A stretch of DNA of 35,756 nucleotides from Natronomonas sp. CBA1123 (GCF_009741925.1 NZ_WPCC01000031.1:1-35756); one strand, 5' to 3'; numbered from the stretch's first letter, positions 1 to 8,803 are shown. Numbers and translations are program-made. The notes: generated by a model not told the origin, from the letters alone.

Positions 1-63
1 CGCCCGAGAGTAGACTAGGGCGGCGATGATGCGGGCGGCGGCGGTCCGGGCGGCGCTCCCGGT

Positions 64-207
64 ATGGGTGGTGGCCCCGGCGGCCCCGGTGCCCGCGGCG
101 AAAGCGAGGACAACGAAGAGCTCGTCCGTGAGGTCCGGAAGGTCCGCGACGAGCTCCACGACATCCGACGCGAACTCGAGCGCGTCGCCGACGCACTCGA
201 CGACTGA
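64..207 (+). CDS. Small Gly-rich, charged-helix protein (start uncertain)
   Basis: This is a 47-residue frame beginning at the only in-frame ATG. It has a short Gly/Pro-rich head followed by a highly charged segment with Glu, Arg, Asp and heptad-like Leu/Val spacing (residues about 17-45), which suggests a coiled coil. The Gly-rich reading continues upstream of the ATG to codon 19-21, directly behind an in-frame TAG at 16-18. The true gene may therefore start further left and be broken or misread at the window edge. All three frames are closed within the first 29 bases. A T-rich terminator follows the stop. I do not recognise a family. Confidence 0.4.
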   Translation: MGGGPGGPGARGESEDNEELVREVRKVRDELHDIRRELERVADALDD

Positions 208-220
208 CTGTCGAACCCCC

Positions 221-240
221 AGCCGGCTGTTTTTTGTTTT
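221..240 (+). terminator. Oligo-T terminator after the small ORF
   Basis: A short palindrome (AGCCGGCT, 221-228) runs into T6-G-T4 at 230-240, 14 bases after the stop of the upstream ORF. T-rich tracts terminate transcription in archaea. The same T-rich stretch lies 26-36 bases before the next ATG and could also serve as its TATA element. Confidence 0.5.
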
Positions 241-269
241 AGCGTCGTGAGTCGCGGGTAGGGTGGGAT

Positions 270-1853
270 ATGTCGGAACTCGATATCGACGCGTCGACGG
301 CGAAACTGTTGGAATCACTCCCGGATTTAGTGTACATTCTGGATCTCGATGGCGGGCTGCTGTGGTGGAACGACCAGGTCCGGGAGGTGACTGGGTACGA
401 CGACGAGGAACTCTCGGAGATGGACGGTTTCGACCTGCTCCCGTCCGAGCAGCGCGTCGACGCGAGGGAAGCTCTCGCGGATTTCGAGTCGCTCCCACCG
501 GGGTATACGATGGAGTTCGACGTTCTAACGACGGACGGCCGACGGATTCCCCACGAGTTCAACAGCACCGTCCTGGAGGTTAGCGACGAGACGGTGCTCG
601 TCAGCATCGCCCGTGACATCTCGCTTCGCCACGACCGAGAGGCTGCCCTCCGGCGACAGCGCGACGAACTCGACACGATGAACCGAATCAGCGAGACGGT
701 TCACGGTGTCATCCGAGGTATCGTCGACGCTGCGAGCAGGGAGGAAATCGAATCGACGGTGTGTGAGCGACTCGCCGCCTCCGAACTGTATCGGGCAGTG
801 TGGGTCGGACGGAACACGCCCGAGGAGACGATAACGCCCGAGACCGGCATCGGAGTCGGTGAGGACTTCCTCGGAGTAATGGATGAACTCAACGACCTCG
901 AGTGGACTCGGCCAGCACAGAAAGCGCTCGACACCGGCGAACCCCAGGCGGCACAGCAAATCCCGGAGCTGTCGTTCCCCGACCCCGTTCGGGAAGCGGC
1001 CGTCGAGCGCGGCATCGAATCCGGCGTCGCTGTTCCGTTGGTCCACCGGGGGAACGTCCTGGGGGTCCTCGTCGTGTACTCCTCGCGGTCCGAGGCGTTC
1101 AACGACCGCGAGCAGGCGGCGTTCCGACGCCTCGGAGAAATCGTCGGCTTCGCCATCAACGCCGTCCAGACCGAACGCCTGCTTCTCTCCGACAGCGCGA
1201 CGCGACTCACCTTCCGCATCGAGAGTCCCGAAGCGTTCCTCGCGTCCGTGTCGACGCTCGCTGACGGTCCCTGTCGACACGAGTGGAGTACTCCGGCGGG
1301 CGCCGACCGGTATCGCCACTACATTACGGTCTCGGGGCTCCCGCCCGAGCGGGTCGAGGCGATTGCCGAGGAGACGCCGACGGTCGACTCCGCGGAGTAC
1401 GTCGGCTCCAACGGCGACGATGGCGTCTTCGAGGTCGTGACGACCGACTCCCTCATCCGTCGACTGCTGGAGGCCGGCGCGTCGCCAGTCTCTCTCGAGG
1501 CTCGGGACGGAGAGACCACCTTCGTCGCGGAAGTTCCGGGTGATGCGGCCCCTCGCCCGATAGTCGAGGCGGCCAAGGAGTTCTACGACGCCGAGTTGGT
1601 GTCGAAACACGAGGTCGAGCGCCCGGTTCGGACCGTCGAGGCGTTCCACCACGGCGTCGACGACCGACTGACAGACAAACAGGAGGCGGCGCTCAGACAC
1701 GCCTTCTTCGGCGGGTACTTCTCGTGGCCGCGCGACGCCACCGCCGAGGACATCGCCGACACCATGGACATCAGCTCCCCGACGTTTCACTACCACCTCC
1801 GCCACGCACAGCAGGCGCTCGTCGAAGCGTACCTCCAGCATCTAGAGGACTAG
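270..1853 (+). CDS. Bacterio-opsin activator-like regulator (PAS-GAF-HTH_10)
   Basis: This 527-residue cytoplasmic sensor-regulator has three parts. A PAS domain occupies about residues 10-125, with the typical DLDGGLLWWND and TGYDDEEL stretches. A GAF-type domain follows at about 145-300. A C-terminal HTH_10 domain at about 470-520 begins with LTDKQEAALRHAF and ends with a recognition helix, SSPTFHYHLRHAQ. The region between GAF and HTH (about 305-460) resembles the regulatory beta-rich part of Bat-family proteins. Haloarchaeal members sense redox, light or small molecules and control transcription directly, and the signal here is unknown. The start follows a G-rich stretch (GGGTGGG) just upstream. 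The neighbours do not reveal its target. The family call is firm and the regulon is not inferred. Confidence 0.9.
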   Translation: MSELDIDASTAKLLESLPDLVYILDLDGGLLWWNDQVREVTGYDDEELSEMDGFDLLPSEQRVDAREALADFESLPPGYTMEFDVLTTDGRRIPHEFNSTVLEVSDETVLVSIARDISLRHDREAALRRQRDELDTMNRISETVHGVIRGIVDAASREEIESTVCERLAASELYRAVWVGRNTPEETITPETGIGVGEDFLGVMDELNDLEWTRPAQKALDTGEPQAAQQIPELSFPDPVREAAVERGIESGVAVPLVHRGNVLGVLVVYSSRSEAFNDREQAAFRRLGEIVGFAINAVQTERLLLSDSATRLTFRIESPEAFLASVSTLADGPCRHEWSTPAGADRYRHYITVSGLPPERVEAIAEETPTVDSAEYVGSNGDDGVFEVVTTDSLIRRLLEAGASPVSLEARDGETTFVAEVPGDAAPRPIVEAAKEFYDAELVSKHEVERPVRTVEAFHHGVDDRLTDKQEAALRHAFFGGYFSWPRDATAEDIADTMDISSPTFHYHLRHAQQALVEAYLQHLED

Positions 1854-2088
1854 AAGAACTGTTCATACCGCAGTGGGTGCCAGACGTAGGTGGAGACCTC
1901 ACTCGGGATTCGGCGGTGGGGGTGGTCGCCGAACCCGTCGCGGCCGCAAAAGACGGTCGTCGCCCTCCATCGAGGTCTTCGACTCGCCGGCGTCTGGGAT
2001 GGTGGGATGCACTTCTCCGCCGGCCCTGAACCTCTCCGTTCTACGGTCGTCTCCCGTGAGAAACGCCTCGGTGTAGTACTCGGTCCGA
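1854..2088. other. Convergent intergenic region, possible gene remnant
   Basis: This is 235 bases between two converging genes, with no complete gene. On the minus strand one frame reads from about 1960 down to a TAG at 1850-1852 and gives a protein-like end (VFCGRDGFGDHPHRRIP... then VWHPLRYEQFF). Its stop shares the CTAG palindrome with the TAG of the plus-strand gene. Upstream of about 1965 this frame becomes Ser/Arg/Pro-rich and has no start codon, so at most a gene remnant is present. Confidence 0.3.
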
Positions 2089-3238
2089 CTACAGGTATCC
2101 GGCGTCGGCCAACCGCTCGACGCCCTCGCGGAGGCGCTCTTCGCTGGCCGCATACGAGAGTCGCGCGTAGCCGGGCGTTCCGAAGGCGCTCCCCGGAACG
2201 GTGGCGACGTGGGCGTCCTCGATTGCGCCCTCACACCACGCCTGGTCGTCGTCATCGACCGGCAGCATCATGTAGAACGCGCCGTCCGGAACCGGGACGT
2301 CCTTGCCGTGCTCGGCGAAGAGGTCGACGAGCATGTCGCGACGGTCCTCGAAGGCCTCGCGCATCTCGATGACGGCGTCGTCGGTGTTCTCCAGCGCCTC
2401 GACGCCCGCGTACTGGACGAAGTGCGTCGCACACGACACCGAGTGGCTGTGGAGTTTCGACGCCTGCTCGACGAGCGGTTCGGGCGCGGCGAGGTAGCCG
2501 AGTCGCCACCCGGTCATCGAGTAGGCTTTCGAGAAGCCGTTGATGGTCACCGTCCGCTCACCCATCCCGTCGAGAGAGCCCAGCGAGGTCTGCTCGGTAT
2601 CGTAGGTGATAGCGTCGTAAATCTCGTCGGAGATGACGGTGATGTCGTGGTCGACCGCGAGGTCGCGGACGCCCTCGAGGGCGTCGTCGCCGAACACCGC
2701 CCCGGAGGGGTTCGACGGCGAGTTAACGACGAGCAATTCGGTGTCGTCGGAGACAGTCGCCGCCAGTTCCTCGAGCGCCGGCGCTAACTGGAAGTCGTGT
2801 TCCGAGAGGTCGACGCGGGAGATGTCGGCGCCGGCCATCTTCGCCATCGCCTCGTAGCTCACCCACGCTGGGTCCAAGAGGACGACCTCGTCGCCCTCTT
2901 CGATGAGCGCCTGAAACGTCTCGTACAGCGCCTGTTTGGCGCCGGGGGGTGACGATGACTTCGTCGGTCGAATAGTCGAGGCCGTCGCCGTCGAGTTTCT
3001 CGACGATGGCTTCCTTCAGCGGGGGAATCCCGTTGGAGGGGGCGTAGCCGGTGTGGCCGTCGTCGATGGCCTGCTTGCCCGCGTCGACGACGTTCGCCGG
3101 CGTCGGGAAGTCGGGTTCACCCACCGAGAGGTCGACGACGTCGACGCCGTCGGCTTCGAGTTGCGATGCGAGGTTGCTGATAGCGAGCGTTGCACTCGGT
3201 TCGACGCGCTCGAGGCGGTCTGCGAAATCCATTGTCAT
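2089..3238 (-). pseudogene. PLP-dependent class I aminotransferase, frameshifted
   Basis: This is an AspC-like fold-type I aminotransferase, which moves amino groups between amino and keto acids using pyridoxal phosphate. The N-terminal frame (from 3238) carries the GEPDFPTP and GYAPSNGIPPLKEAI motifs. The C-terminal frame carries NSPSNPSG, SDEIYDAI and the PLP-lysine region FSKAYSMTGWRLGY. The two halves sit in different frames. Reading changes at a run of six G (2944-2949 on the plus strand). Removing one base restores VTPGAKQA and a single protein of about 382 residues, the normal length for the family. The ATG overlaps the ribH stop by 4 bases (ATGA), so the two are co-transcribed. A base-call error in the homopolymer is the likeliest explanation. 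The exact substrate is not determined. Confidence 0.88.
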
Positions 3239-3645
3239 TGTAGTTCCTCTGCGAGTTCAATAGCGCTCCGGACGGTGGTCGCTCCGTAGTCGATTCGTTC
3301 TTCGGCTTCCGCCTGACTCATTCCGGGGCCAATGACGCCGAAGGCGACCGGGGTGTCCCGCTCCAACGATACGTCGGTCAACCCCTGTGCGGCGGCGTCG
3401 GCGATGACCTGGTCGTGGTCGGTGTCGCCGGTGATGATGGCACCGAGGACGGCGACGGCGTCGACGTCCTCCCGGCGTGCCAGTCGGTCGGCAGCCAGCG
3501 GCGTGTCGTAGGCCCCCGGTACCTCGATAGTTTCGACGATATCGGCACCGGCGTCGTCGGCGGCCGCCCGTCCGCGGTCCTCCATCTCGTGGGTAATCGG
3601 CCGCTCTTTGTTGAACTGCGCGACTACCAGCCCGAGCGCTACCAT
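3235..3645 (-). CDS. ribH: 6,7-dimethyl-8-ribityllumazine synthase
   Basis: This 136-residue protein is close to the usual size of archaeal lumazine synthases. It condenses 5-amino-6-ribitylamino-uracil with 3,4-dihydroxy-2-butanone-4-phosphate in riboflavin synthesis. Visible family motifs are VAQFN near the N-terminus, VPGAYDTPLA (substrate-binding loop), AVLGAIITGDTDHDQVIA (phosphate-binding GD-T-DH segment) and PVAFGVIGP. The protein is expected to form a cytoplasmic multimer. It is the first gene of a two-gene minus-strand unit with the aminotransferase, overlapping it by 4 bases. A TATA-like TTTTAGG lies 22-28 bases before the ATG, consistent with a leaderless transcript. Confidence 0.95.
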   Translation of the reverse strand: MVALGLVVAQFNKERPITHEMEDRGRAAADDAGADIVETIEVPGAYDTPLAADRLARREDVDAVAVLGAIITGDTDHDQVIADAAAQGLTDVSLERDTPVAFGVIGPGMSQAEAEERIDYGATTVRSAIELAEELQ

Positions 3646-3666
3646 GACTGTCGCTCGGTCAGGGCG

Positions 3667-3673
3667 CCTAAAA
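3667..3673 (-). promoter_or_regulatory. TATA-like element for ribH
   Basis: On the minus strand this reads TTTTAGG and ends 22 bases before the ribH ATG. That is the spacing expected when transcription starts at or next to the start codon. Confidence 0.5.
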
Positions 3674-3709
3674 GAACTGCCGAAACGACCGCCGAACGGC
3701 CGGCGACGG

Positions 3710-4444
3710 TCAGTCGTTCAACTGCAGCGCCATCATCACTTCGTCGACGAACGCCCCGTCGATGCGGTAGTGGTCCCGGCGGATGGCTTCGGTGTTCCAG
3801 TCGTGTTCTTCGAGGAACTCGATGCCCGCGGCGTTCGTCGCCGGAATGCTGTTGTACACCTTATGGAAGCCGGCTTTCGAGGCCCACGACAGCGCCCGCT
3901 GCATCAGGTGGCTGCCGATGTCTCGTCCCCGGTACTCCTCGAGGACGCCGAGGGTGAGTTCGCCGGTGTGGGCGAGTTTGTCGATTCGGGGCGTCTCGAC
4001 GGCACACCACCCGACGACCTCGTCGTTTATCGTGGCGACGAAGAACCGCTGGTCTTCGAGGTCTTGGCGGACGAGGGCGCTGTCGCTCGACAACTGCTCG
4101 GCTACGTCCTCGGCGACGATGTACCGTTTCTCCTCGGCTACCTGTCGCATCACACCGAGGATGCCGGAGATGTCCTCCTGTCTCGCCGGTCGGATGGTCA
4201 CCTCCGTCCCGTCGATGTGGTGTGTCTCTTCGGTTCCGGCGTCCAGCGCCGGCCGGAGCGTCCCGTCGTCTTCCTCCAGGATGCCGTCCCGTTTCATCAC
4301 CGCGACCAGTTGCCGATACCGGTCGGGGTCGGTCAGGAGGTCCGACTCGACGAGGTCGTCGTAGGTCACCTCACCGCGTGAGTCGATAAAATCGTACAGT
4401 TCTCTGCGGTCACGGGTCTCGAACATGGGGCGTTCGCTCGACAT
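3710..4444 (-). CDS. GNAT family N-acetyltransferase with N-terminal helical domain
   Basis: This is a 244-residue protein in two parts. Residues about 5-75 form a charged helical region that looks like a winged-helix or similar small domain. Residues about 80-240 are a GNAT acetyltransferase domain, with TIRPARQEDISGI as the first strand and helix, TLGVLEEYRGRDIGSHLM as the acetyl-CoA pyrophosphate-binding motif A (R/Q-x-x-G-x-A/G type), and a final NAAGIEFLEEHDW segment. It should transfer an acetyl group from acetyl-CoA to an amine or a protein N-terminus or lysine; the substrate is unknown. A second Met (4426) is an alternative start. The gene stands alone and is divergent from the gene at 4552. 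Confidence 0.85.
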   Translation of the reverse strand: MSSERPMFETRDRRELYDFIDSRGEVTYDDLVESDLLTDPDRYRQLVAVMKRDGILEEDDGTLRPALDAGTEETHHIDGTEVTIRPARQEDISGILGVMRQVAEEKRYIVAEDVAEQLSSDSALVRQDLEDQRFFVATINDEVVGWCAVETPRIDKLAHTGELTLGVLEEYRGRDIGSHLMQRALSWASKAGFHKVYNSIPATNAAGIEFLEEHDWNTEAIRRDHYRIDGAFVDEVMMALQLND

Positions 4445-4551
4445 GGTCTCGAAGAGGTTGGGCCCGGACCGACTTGAGTCTTGTTACGTGTTATCACACA
4501 GCTAGTTACGGACCAGAAGGATTCTAATCCCTGGGCGTCTGGGTACCGGCG

Positions 4552-6288
4552 ATGAACGTTCGTCGCGACAGAACGCTGCTCGCCGTTCTCGGTCTCACTG
4601 TCGTCTCGATTGTCCTCCGGTTGGCCTTTCTCGGCAGTCGCGTCGCCCACTGGGACGAGGGTCGCGTCGCCTACTGGATTGCCGACTACGCCGCCTCGGG
4701 GGAGACGTTCTACCGACCTATCATCCACGGCCCGCTGTTGCATCTCGTCAACGCGCCGCTGTTCGAGTTGCTCGGCGCGACCGACTTCGTGATGCGGCTG
4801 TTTCCCGCACTGGTCGGCGGGTTCTTGCCGCTCGCGGCGCTTTTGTTCCGACACCGATTGCGTGACGAGACGGTCGTCTCGCTGGCGCTGTTGCTCGCGT
4901 TGAACCCCGTGTTGCTGTACTTCTCGCGGTTCATGCGGAGCGACATCCTCGCGGCCACCTTCTCGTTTTTCGCCTTCGCCTGCTTCGTTCGGGCTATCGA
5001 CTTCGACGACGGCCGCTACCTCTACGGGGCGACGTTCGCCCTCGCCGTCGGCTTCGGTGCCAAGGAGAACGTGCTGGCGTACCTCTTTGCGTTCGTCGGC
5101 GCGACGGTCCTGCTCCTTCATCACCGCCTCCTCTTCGCCCGGTTCGCCGAGCAGTCCCCGATGGCAGTTCTCCGGCAGTATCTCGCGTGGGCGCTCGGCA
5201 GCGTCGTCCGTCACGCTCGCTCCATCGCCGGCAGCGTCGCGCTGTTTCTCGTGACTGTCACGTACGTGTACGCGCCGCGCGGAAGCCTCCCCTCACAGGG
5301 GCTGTACTACCGCTCCTGCAGCGGCTACGATGGGTACTTCGACGTGGCCGCCGCGCCGACGCTCGGGGAGGCGCTCGCGAACCCGCTGGAACTCCCGCAT
5401 CTCTTCGCGTTTACGCTCGGTTCGACCGCCGAACTGTACGGCTGTCAGTGGATTACACCCCGAACAGACGACCCCAACCCCTACCTCGAATACCTCGGTG
5501 AGATGGCGCTCATCACCGCCGAATCCTCGACTGCGCTCGTCGCGCTGGCGCTGGTCGGCTTCGCCGTCACGCTGTACGCCGCCGACCGGCCCGACGACCT
5601 CGTCTCGTTCAGTTTCTACTGGGGGGCCGCCTCGCTCGTCGGCTACCCCTTCATCACCGACATCGGCGGGTCGGCGTGGCTCGTCGTCCACATCGTCCTG
5701 CCGCTGGCGATTCCGGCCGCCTACGGACTCGGCATCCTCTATCGGTGGGGCCGGGACGCCCAACTCGACGACGACACCGTCAGTGTGGCCTTGGTCGTCC
5801 TCCTCGGCATCGTCCTCGTCGGGTCGATGGCCTGGACCGGCTACGCGACGAGCTTTGCCGACCCGAAATCCGACGACAACCCCCTCGTCCAGTACGCCCA
5901 GCCCTCCGGCGACGTGGAACCGACGCTTACCGACATGCGAACGCTCGCCGACCAAAACGAGGGGACTGACGTGGTGCTGTACGGCGAGCACCTCTACAAC
6001 CCGACCGGCAACGAGGAGTTGGAGCGGCGGCCGACGTGTTCGAACTGGTTCAATTCGCTGCCGCTGCCGTGGTACTTCGAAGCGGGCGAAATGAACGTCA
6101 ACTGTGCCCCCGACAACGGGACGCTCGAGTCGGCGCTGGCGGAGAACCCGCCGGTCGTCATCGTCCACGCCGACGAGCGGGGTGCCGTCGACGAGCGCAT
6201 CGACGACCGCTACGAGGCTCGCGTCCACCTCATGCGGACCTTCGACACGCCGTTCGTCTTCTACGTCGACGAATCGCGGCTGGAGTGA
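4552..6288 (+). CDS. Agl23-like flippase-associated membrane protein (GT-C fold)
   Basis: This is a 578-residue polytopic membrane protein of the TIGR03663 type, called flippase activity-associated protein Agl23 in haloarchaea. It resembles dolichol-phosphate-mannose mannosyltransferases. The first helix (about residues 8-28) is followed by HWDEGRVAYW, with the acidic DE pair (35-36) typical of GT-C enzymes in the first extracytoplasmic loop, and then a HGPLLHLVNAPLFELLG segment. About ten further hydrophobic segments follow, with a soluble C-terminal part from about residue 430. The family is linked to N-glycosylation of surface proteins, with a role in moving or processing the lipid-linked sugar. 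No other agl genes are nearby. The start ATG follows a weak TATA-like TTCTAATCC. Confidence 0.85.
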   Translation: MNVRRDRTLLAVLGLTVVSIVLRLAFLGSRVAHWDEGRVAYWIADYAASGETFYRPIIHGPLLHLVNAPLFELLGATDFVMRLFPALVGGFLPLAALLFRHRLRDETVVSLALLLALNPVLLYFSRFMRSDILAATFSFFAFACFVRAIDFDDGRYLYGATFALAVGFGAKENVLAYLFAFVGATVLLLHHRLLFARFAEQSPMAVLRQYLAWALGSVVRHARSIAGSVALFLVTVTYVYAPRGSLPSQGLYYRSCSGYDGYFDVAAAPTLGEALANPLELPHLFAFTLGSTAELYGCQWITPRTDDPNPYLEYLGEMALITAESSTALVALALVGFAVTLYAADRPDDLVSFSFYWGAASLVGYPFITDIGGSAWLVVHIVLPLAIPAAYGLGILYRWGRDAQLDDDTVSVALVVLLGIVLVGSMAWTGYATSFADPKSDDNPLVQYAQPSGDVEPTLTDMRTLADQNEGTDVVLYGEHLYNPTGNEELERRPTCSNWFNSLPLPWYFEAGEMNVNCAPDNGTLESALAENPPVVIVHADERGAVDERIDDRYEARVHLMRTFDTPFVFYVDESRLE

Positions 6289-6340
6289 CCGCTCACTCCA
6301 GATAGCAACTTTCTCGGCCGGTGGCCGCCCGGAGGTACAT

Positions 6341-7492
6341 ATGAACCACACCACGCCAGCCGCGACGCTGGGCGTTGTCGGCGGCGGACAACTCGGACGG
6401 ATGATGGGCGAGGCCGCCGGCCCGCTGGGCGTCGAGTTGGTCGTCTCGGACCCGACACCGGACTGTCCGGCCGCACCGGTCGTCCGCAAGCAAATCGTCG
6501 GCGACTTCGACGACTACGACGCGATTCGGGAACTCGCCGAGCGCGTCGACGTGCTCACCTTCGAAATCGAACTCGCCGACCCCGACGAGATGCAGCGGGT
6601 CAGCGAGGAGACGGACACGCCGGTCCATCCCGACCCCGACACCCTGCGGACGATTCAGGACAAACTCGTCCAGAACCGCGCGCTCGCCGACGCCGGAATT
6701 CCGGTCCCCGAGTTCCGGCGGGTCGACGACGCCGAGGACCTGCGCGCGGCTGGCGAGGAGTTGGGCTGGCCGCTGATGTGTAAAGCACGGCAGGGCGGCT
6801 ACGACGGCCGCGGGAACATGCCAGCCAAAGGTCCCGAGGAGGCCGAAGCGGTTCTGGACGCCCTCGGCGGCCCCGCTCTGGCCGAAGAGATGGTCGACTT
6901 CGAGCGCGAACTCGCGGTGATGGGCGTGAAAGGTGCCGAGGAGGTTCGTGCCTACCCCGTTACCGAGACAATTCACGAGGAGGAGATTCTCCGAGAGACG
7001 GCGTCGCCGGCGCGTACCGACCCCGAGACGAGGGAGCGCGCCCGCGAGGTTGCCTTCGAGGTACTGGAGACCCTCGACGGCCGCGGCGTCTACGGTATCG
7101 AGCTGTTCGAAGTCGACGGCGAGATACTCGTCAACGAAATCGCTCCCCGCCCGCACAACTCCGGACACTGGACCATCGAGGGCGCACGAACCTCGCAGTT
7201 CGAACAGCACGTCCGAGCGGTGTTGGGGTGGCCGCTCGGTTCGGCCGAGCGCCGCGGCCCGAGCGTGACGGCGAATTTGCTCGGGGACGTAGACGAACCC
7301 GAAACCGCGACTCTGTCGGGAACCGATTCAGTCCTCGAATCGCCGAAGGCGTCGCTGCACTGGTACGGCAAACGGCAGGTCCGGCCGCTCCGGAAGATGG
7401 GTCACATCACGCTGGTCGACGACGATGCGACGGACTGTTCGGGGCTGCTCGAAGAAACGCGAGAACTGCGCGACGGGCTGACCTTCGAGTAG
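6341..7492 (+). CDS. purK: 5-(carboxyamino)imidazole ribonucleotide synthase
   Basis: This 383-residue ATP-grasp enzyme carboxylates aminoimidazole ribonucleotide with bicarbonate and ATP to N5-CAIR in purine synthesis. The N-terminus has the LGVVGGGQLGRMM nucleotide-fold motif. ATP-grasp features include KARQGGYDGRGN (glycine-rich loop), the VDFERELAVMGVKG strand and the metal-binding VNEIAPRPHNSGHWTIEG stretch. I chose the ATG at 6341 because a GGAGGT ribosome-binding site sits at 6331-6336 and the conserved motif starts just after. Extending upstream gives only non-homologous sequence. The stop (7490-7492) directly abuts the stop of the convergent protease with no spacer. The partner purE lies about 1.5 kb downstream. 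Confidence 0.96.
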   Translation: MNHTTPAATLGVVGGGQLGRMMGEAAGPLGVELVVSDPTPDCPAAPVVRKQIVGDFDDYDAIRELAERVDVLTFEIELADPDEMQRVSEETDTPVHPDPDTLRTIQDKLVQNRALADAGIPVPEFRRVDDAEDLRAAGEELGWPLMCKARQGGYDGRGNMPAKGPEEAEAVLDALGGPALAEEMVDFERELAVMGVKGAEEVRAYPVTETIHEEEILRETASPARTDPETRERAREVAFEVLETLDGRGVYGIELFEVDGEILVNEIAPRPHNSGHWTIEGARTSQFEQHVRAVLGWPLGSAERRGPSVTANLLGDVDEPETATLSGTDSVLESPKASLHWYGKRQVRPLRKMGHITLVDDDATDCSGLLEETRELRDGLTFE

Positions 7493-8803
7493 TCAGGCCC
7501 AGTCGCCCGAAGCGGCGCGGTCGACGGCGGCGTCGGCGTCGACGAACCCGCGGCCGGTCTCGTAGGGGTCGAAGCCGATGTCGTCGGCGGTGGCCTCGAT
7601 GGTTCTGATGACTTCGAGAGCGTCGGGCGTGCCGCTTGCGGCCTCGAGCATGAGCGCGGCGACGCCGGAGACGACCGGACACGCCATCGACGTACCCGAA
7701 ATCGCGGCGTAGAACGGGTCGGTGTCGGGCGAAGTCGCCTGCAGGATGTCGGTCGGCGACATCGTGCTGTTGATTTGGTTGCCGGGGGCGGCGACGCCGG
7801 GGCGGTAGATGCCCGTCCCGTCCTCGAGAGCGGCCGAGCGGTCGTGTTTTCCGCCGGGTCGCCCGCGCGAGGAGAAGTCCATCAGCGCCTTGTCGTCGTT
7901 CGTCGCGGCGACGCCGAGCACCCACGGCGCCTTCGCGTAGTCGTTCAGCGTGTTCGAACTCGGGCCGTCGTTGCCGGCGGCGAAGACACAGACGAGGTTC
8001 TCATCGAAGGTGGCCGTCTCGGTTGCGACGTTCAGCGGCGCGTTCGGGTCGAAATCGGCACCCGAGGCCGCGCCGTAGGAGTTCGACACCACGTCGACGG
8101 CGTCGGCGTGATTCGCGAGCAGGTGGTCGAACGCCGCGGCCGACTTCAACACGGAGACGGCCGCGCCGGTCGAGTACCCCGTCAGCGACGCGCCGGGAGC
8201 CATCCCGCCGTCGGTGTCGCTCCGTCCGGCGACGGTGCCCGAGCAGTGCGTACCGTGGCCGAGCTCGTCCGTGTCGAGGTCGTGGGCCGGCACCCACAGC
8301 GTCGGCGACCCGATGGGATTGCCCGCCCACTGGTAGTTGTTCTCGACGGTCAAATCGGGATGTAGGGCATCGATGCCGCTGTCGATGACGGCGACGTGCG
8401 TTCCCGACCCGTCGACGCCTTGGGTCGACCGGGCGGCGTTCACGTCTGTCACTTCCGCGGCGTCGTCGTTGTAGTACTCCAACTCGCGGTTGGCGGCGAC
8501 GTAGCGAACGCCGTCGAGTTCGGCGACCGTCTCGACGACCGGTCCCGGCGCTCGGAAGTACACGAGCGGCAACACCTCGAACGCTCGGCTTTCGGCGTCG
8601 ACATCGAGACTGGTTATCTCCTCGGCGAGTGCCTCGACTGCCGCGTCGGCGTTCAGTACGGCAATCGCGTCCTGTACACCACCCGTAAGGTCGAGTGCGT
8701 CGTCGATTCCCGTCGCCGTCGTCGCCGTTACGTTGCCGACTCCGACGATGCCGGCCGCTCCGACGATTCCAGCGCCTTTCAGAAACGTCCGTCTGCGATG
8801 CAT
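7493..8803 (-). CDS. Tat-exported subtilisin-like serine protease (halolysin type, S8)
   Basis: This 436-residue secreted protease has a complete subtilase catalytic set. Asp141 lies in VAVIDSGIDALHPD, His183 in GHGTHCSGTVAG, the oxyanion Asn278 in AAGNDG and Ser372 in SGTSMACPVVSG. The N-terminus MHRRRTFLKGAG followed by a hydrophobic stretch is a twin-arginine signal, so folded export is expected, as known for halolysins. Residues about 35-115 form the propeptide (inhibitor I9-like). The ATG at 8803 places the twin-arginine motif at the N-terminus, and longer upstream readings lack support. There is no C-terminal extension after the catalytic domain. The gene sits on the opposite strand between purK and purE. 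Confidence 0.93.
   Translation of the reverse strand: MHRRRTFLKGAGIVGAAGIVGVGNVTATTATGIDDALDLTGGVQDAIAVLNADAAVEALAEEITSLDVDAESRAFEVLPLVYFRAPGPVVETVAELDGVRYVAANRELEYYNDDAAEVTDVNAARSTQGVDGSGTHVAVIDSGIDALHPDLTVENNYQWAGNPIGSPTLWVPAHDLDTDELGHGTHCSGTVAGRSDTDGGMAPGASLTGYSTGAAVSVLKSAAAFDHLLANHADAVDVVSNSYGAASGADFDPNAPLNVATETATFDENLVCVFAAGNDGPSSNTLNDYAKAPWVLGVAATNDDKALMDFSSRGRPGGKHDRSAALEDGTGIYRPGVAAPGNQINSTMSPTDILQATSPDTDPFYAAISGTSMACPVVSGVAALMLEAASGTPDALEVIRTIEATADDIGFDPYETGRGFVDADAAVDRAASGDWA

Noticed and set aside
525-1841. Long minus-strand open frame (438 codons) opposite the PAS-GAF-HTH gene
   Set aside because: High-GC haloarchaeal genes create long antisense frames. The plus-strand reading shows conserved domains, and the minus reading is Arg/Val/Gly-rich without motifs.
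2944-2949. Programmed ribosomal frameshifting in the aminotransferase
   Set aside because: The family is not known to use frameshifting, and similar one-base defects occur in two other unrelated genes in the window, so an error or mutation is more likely.
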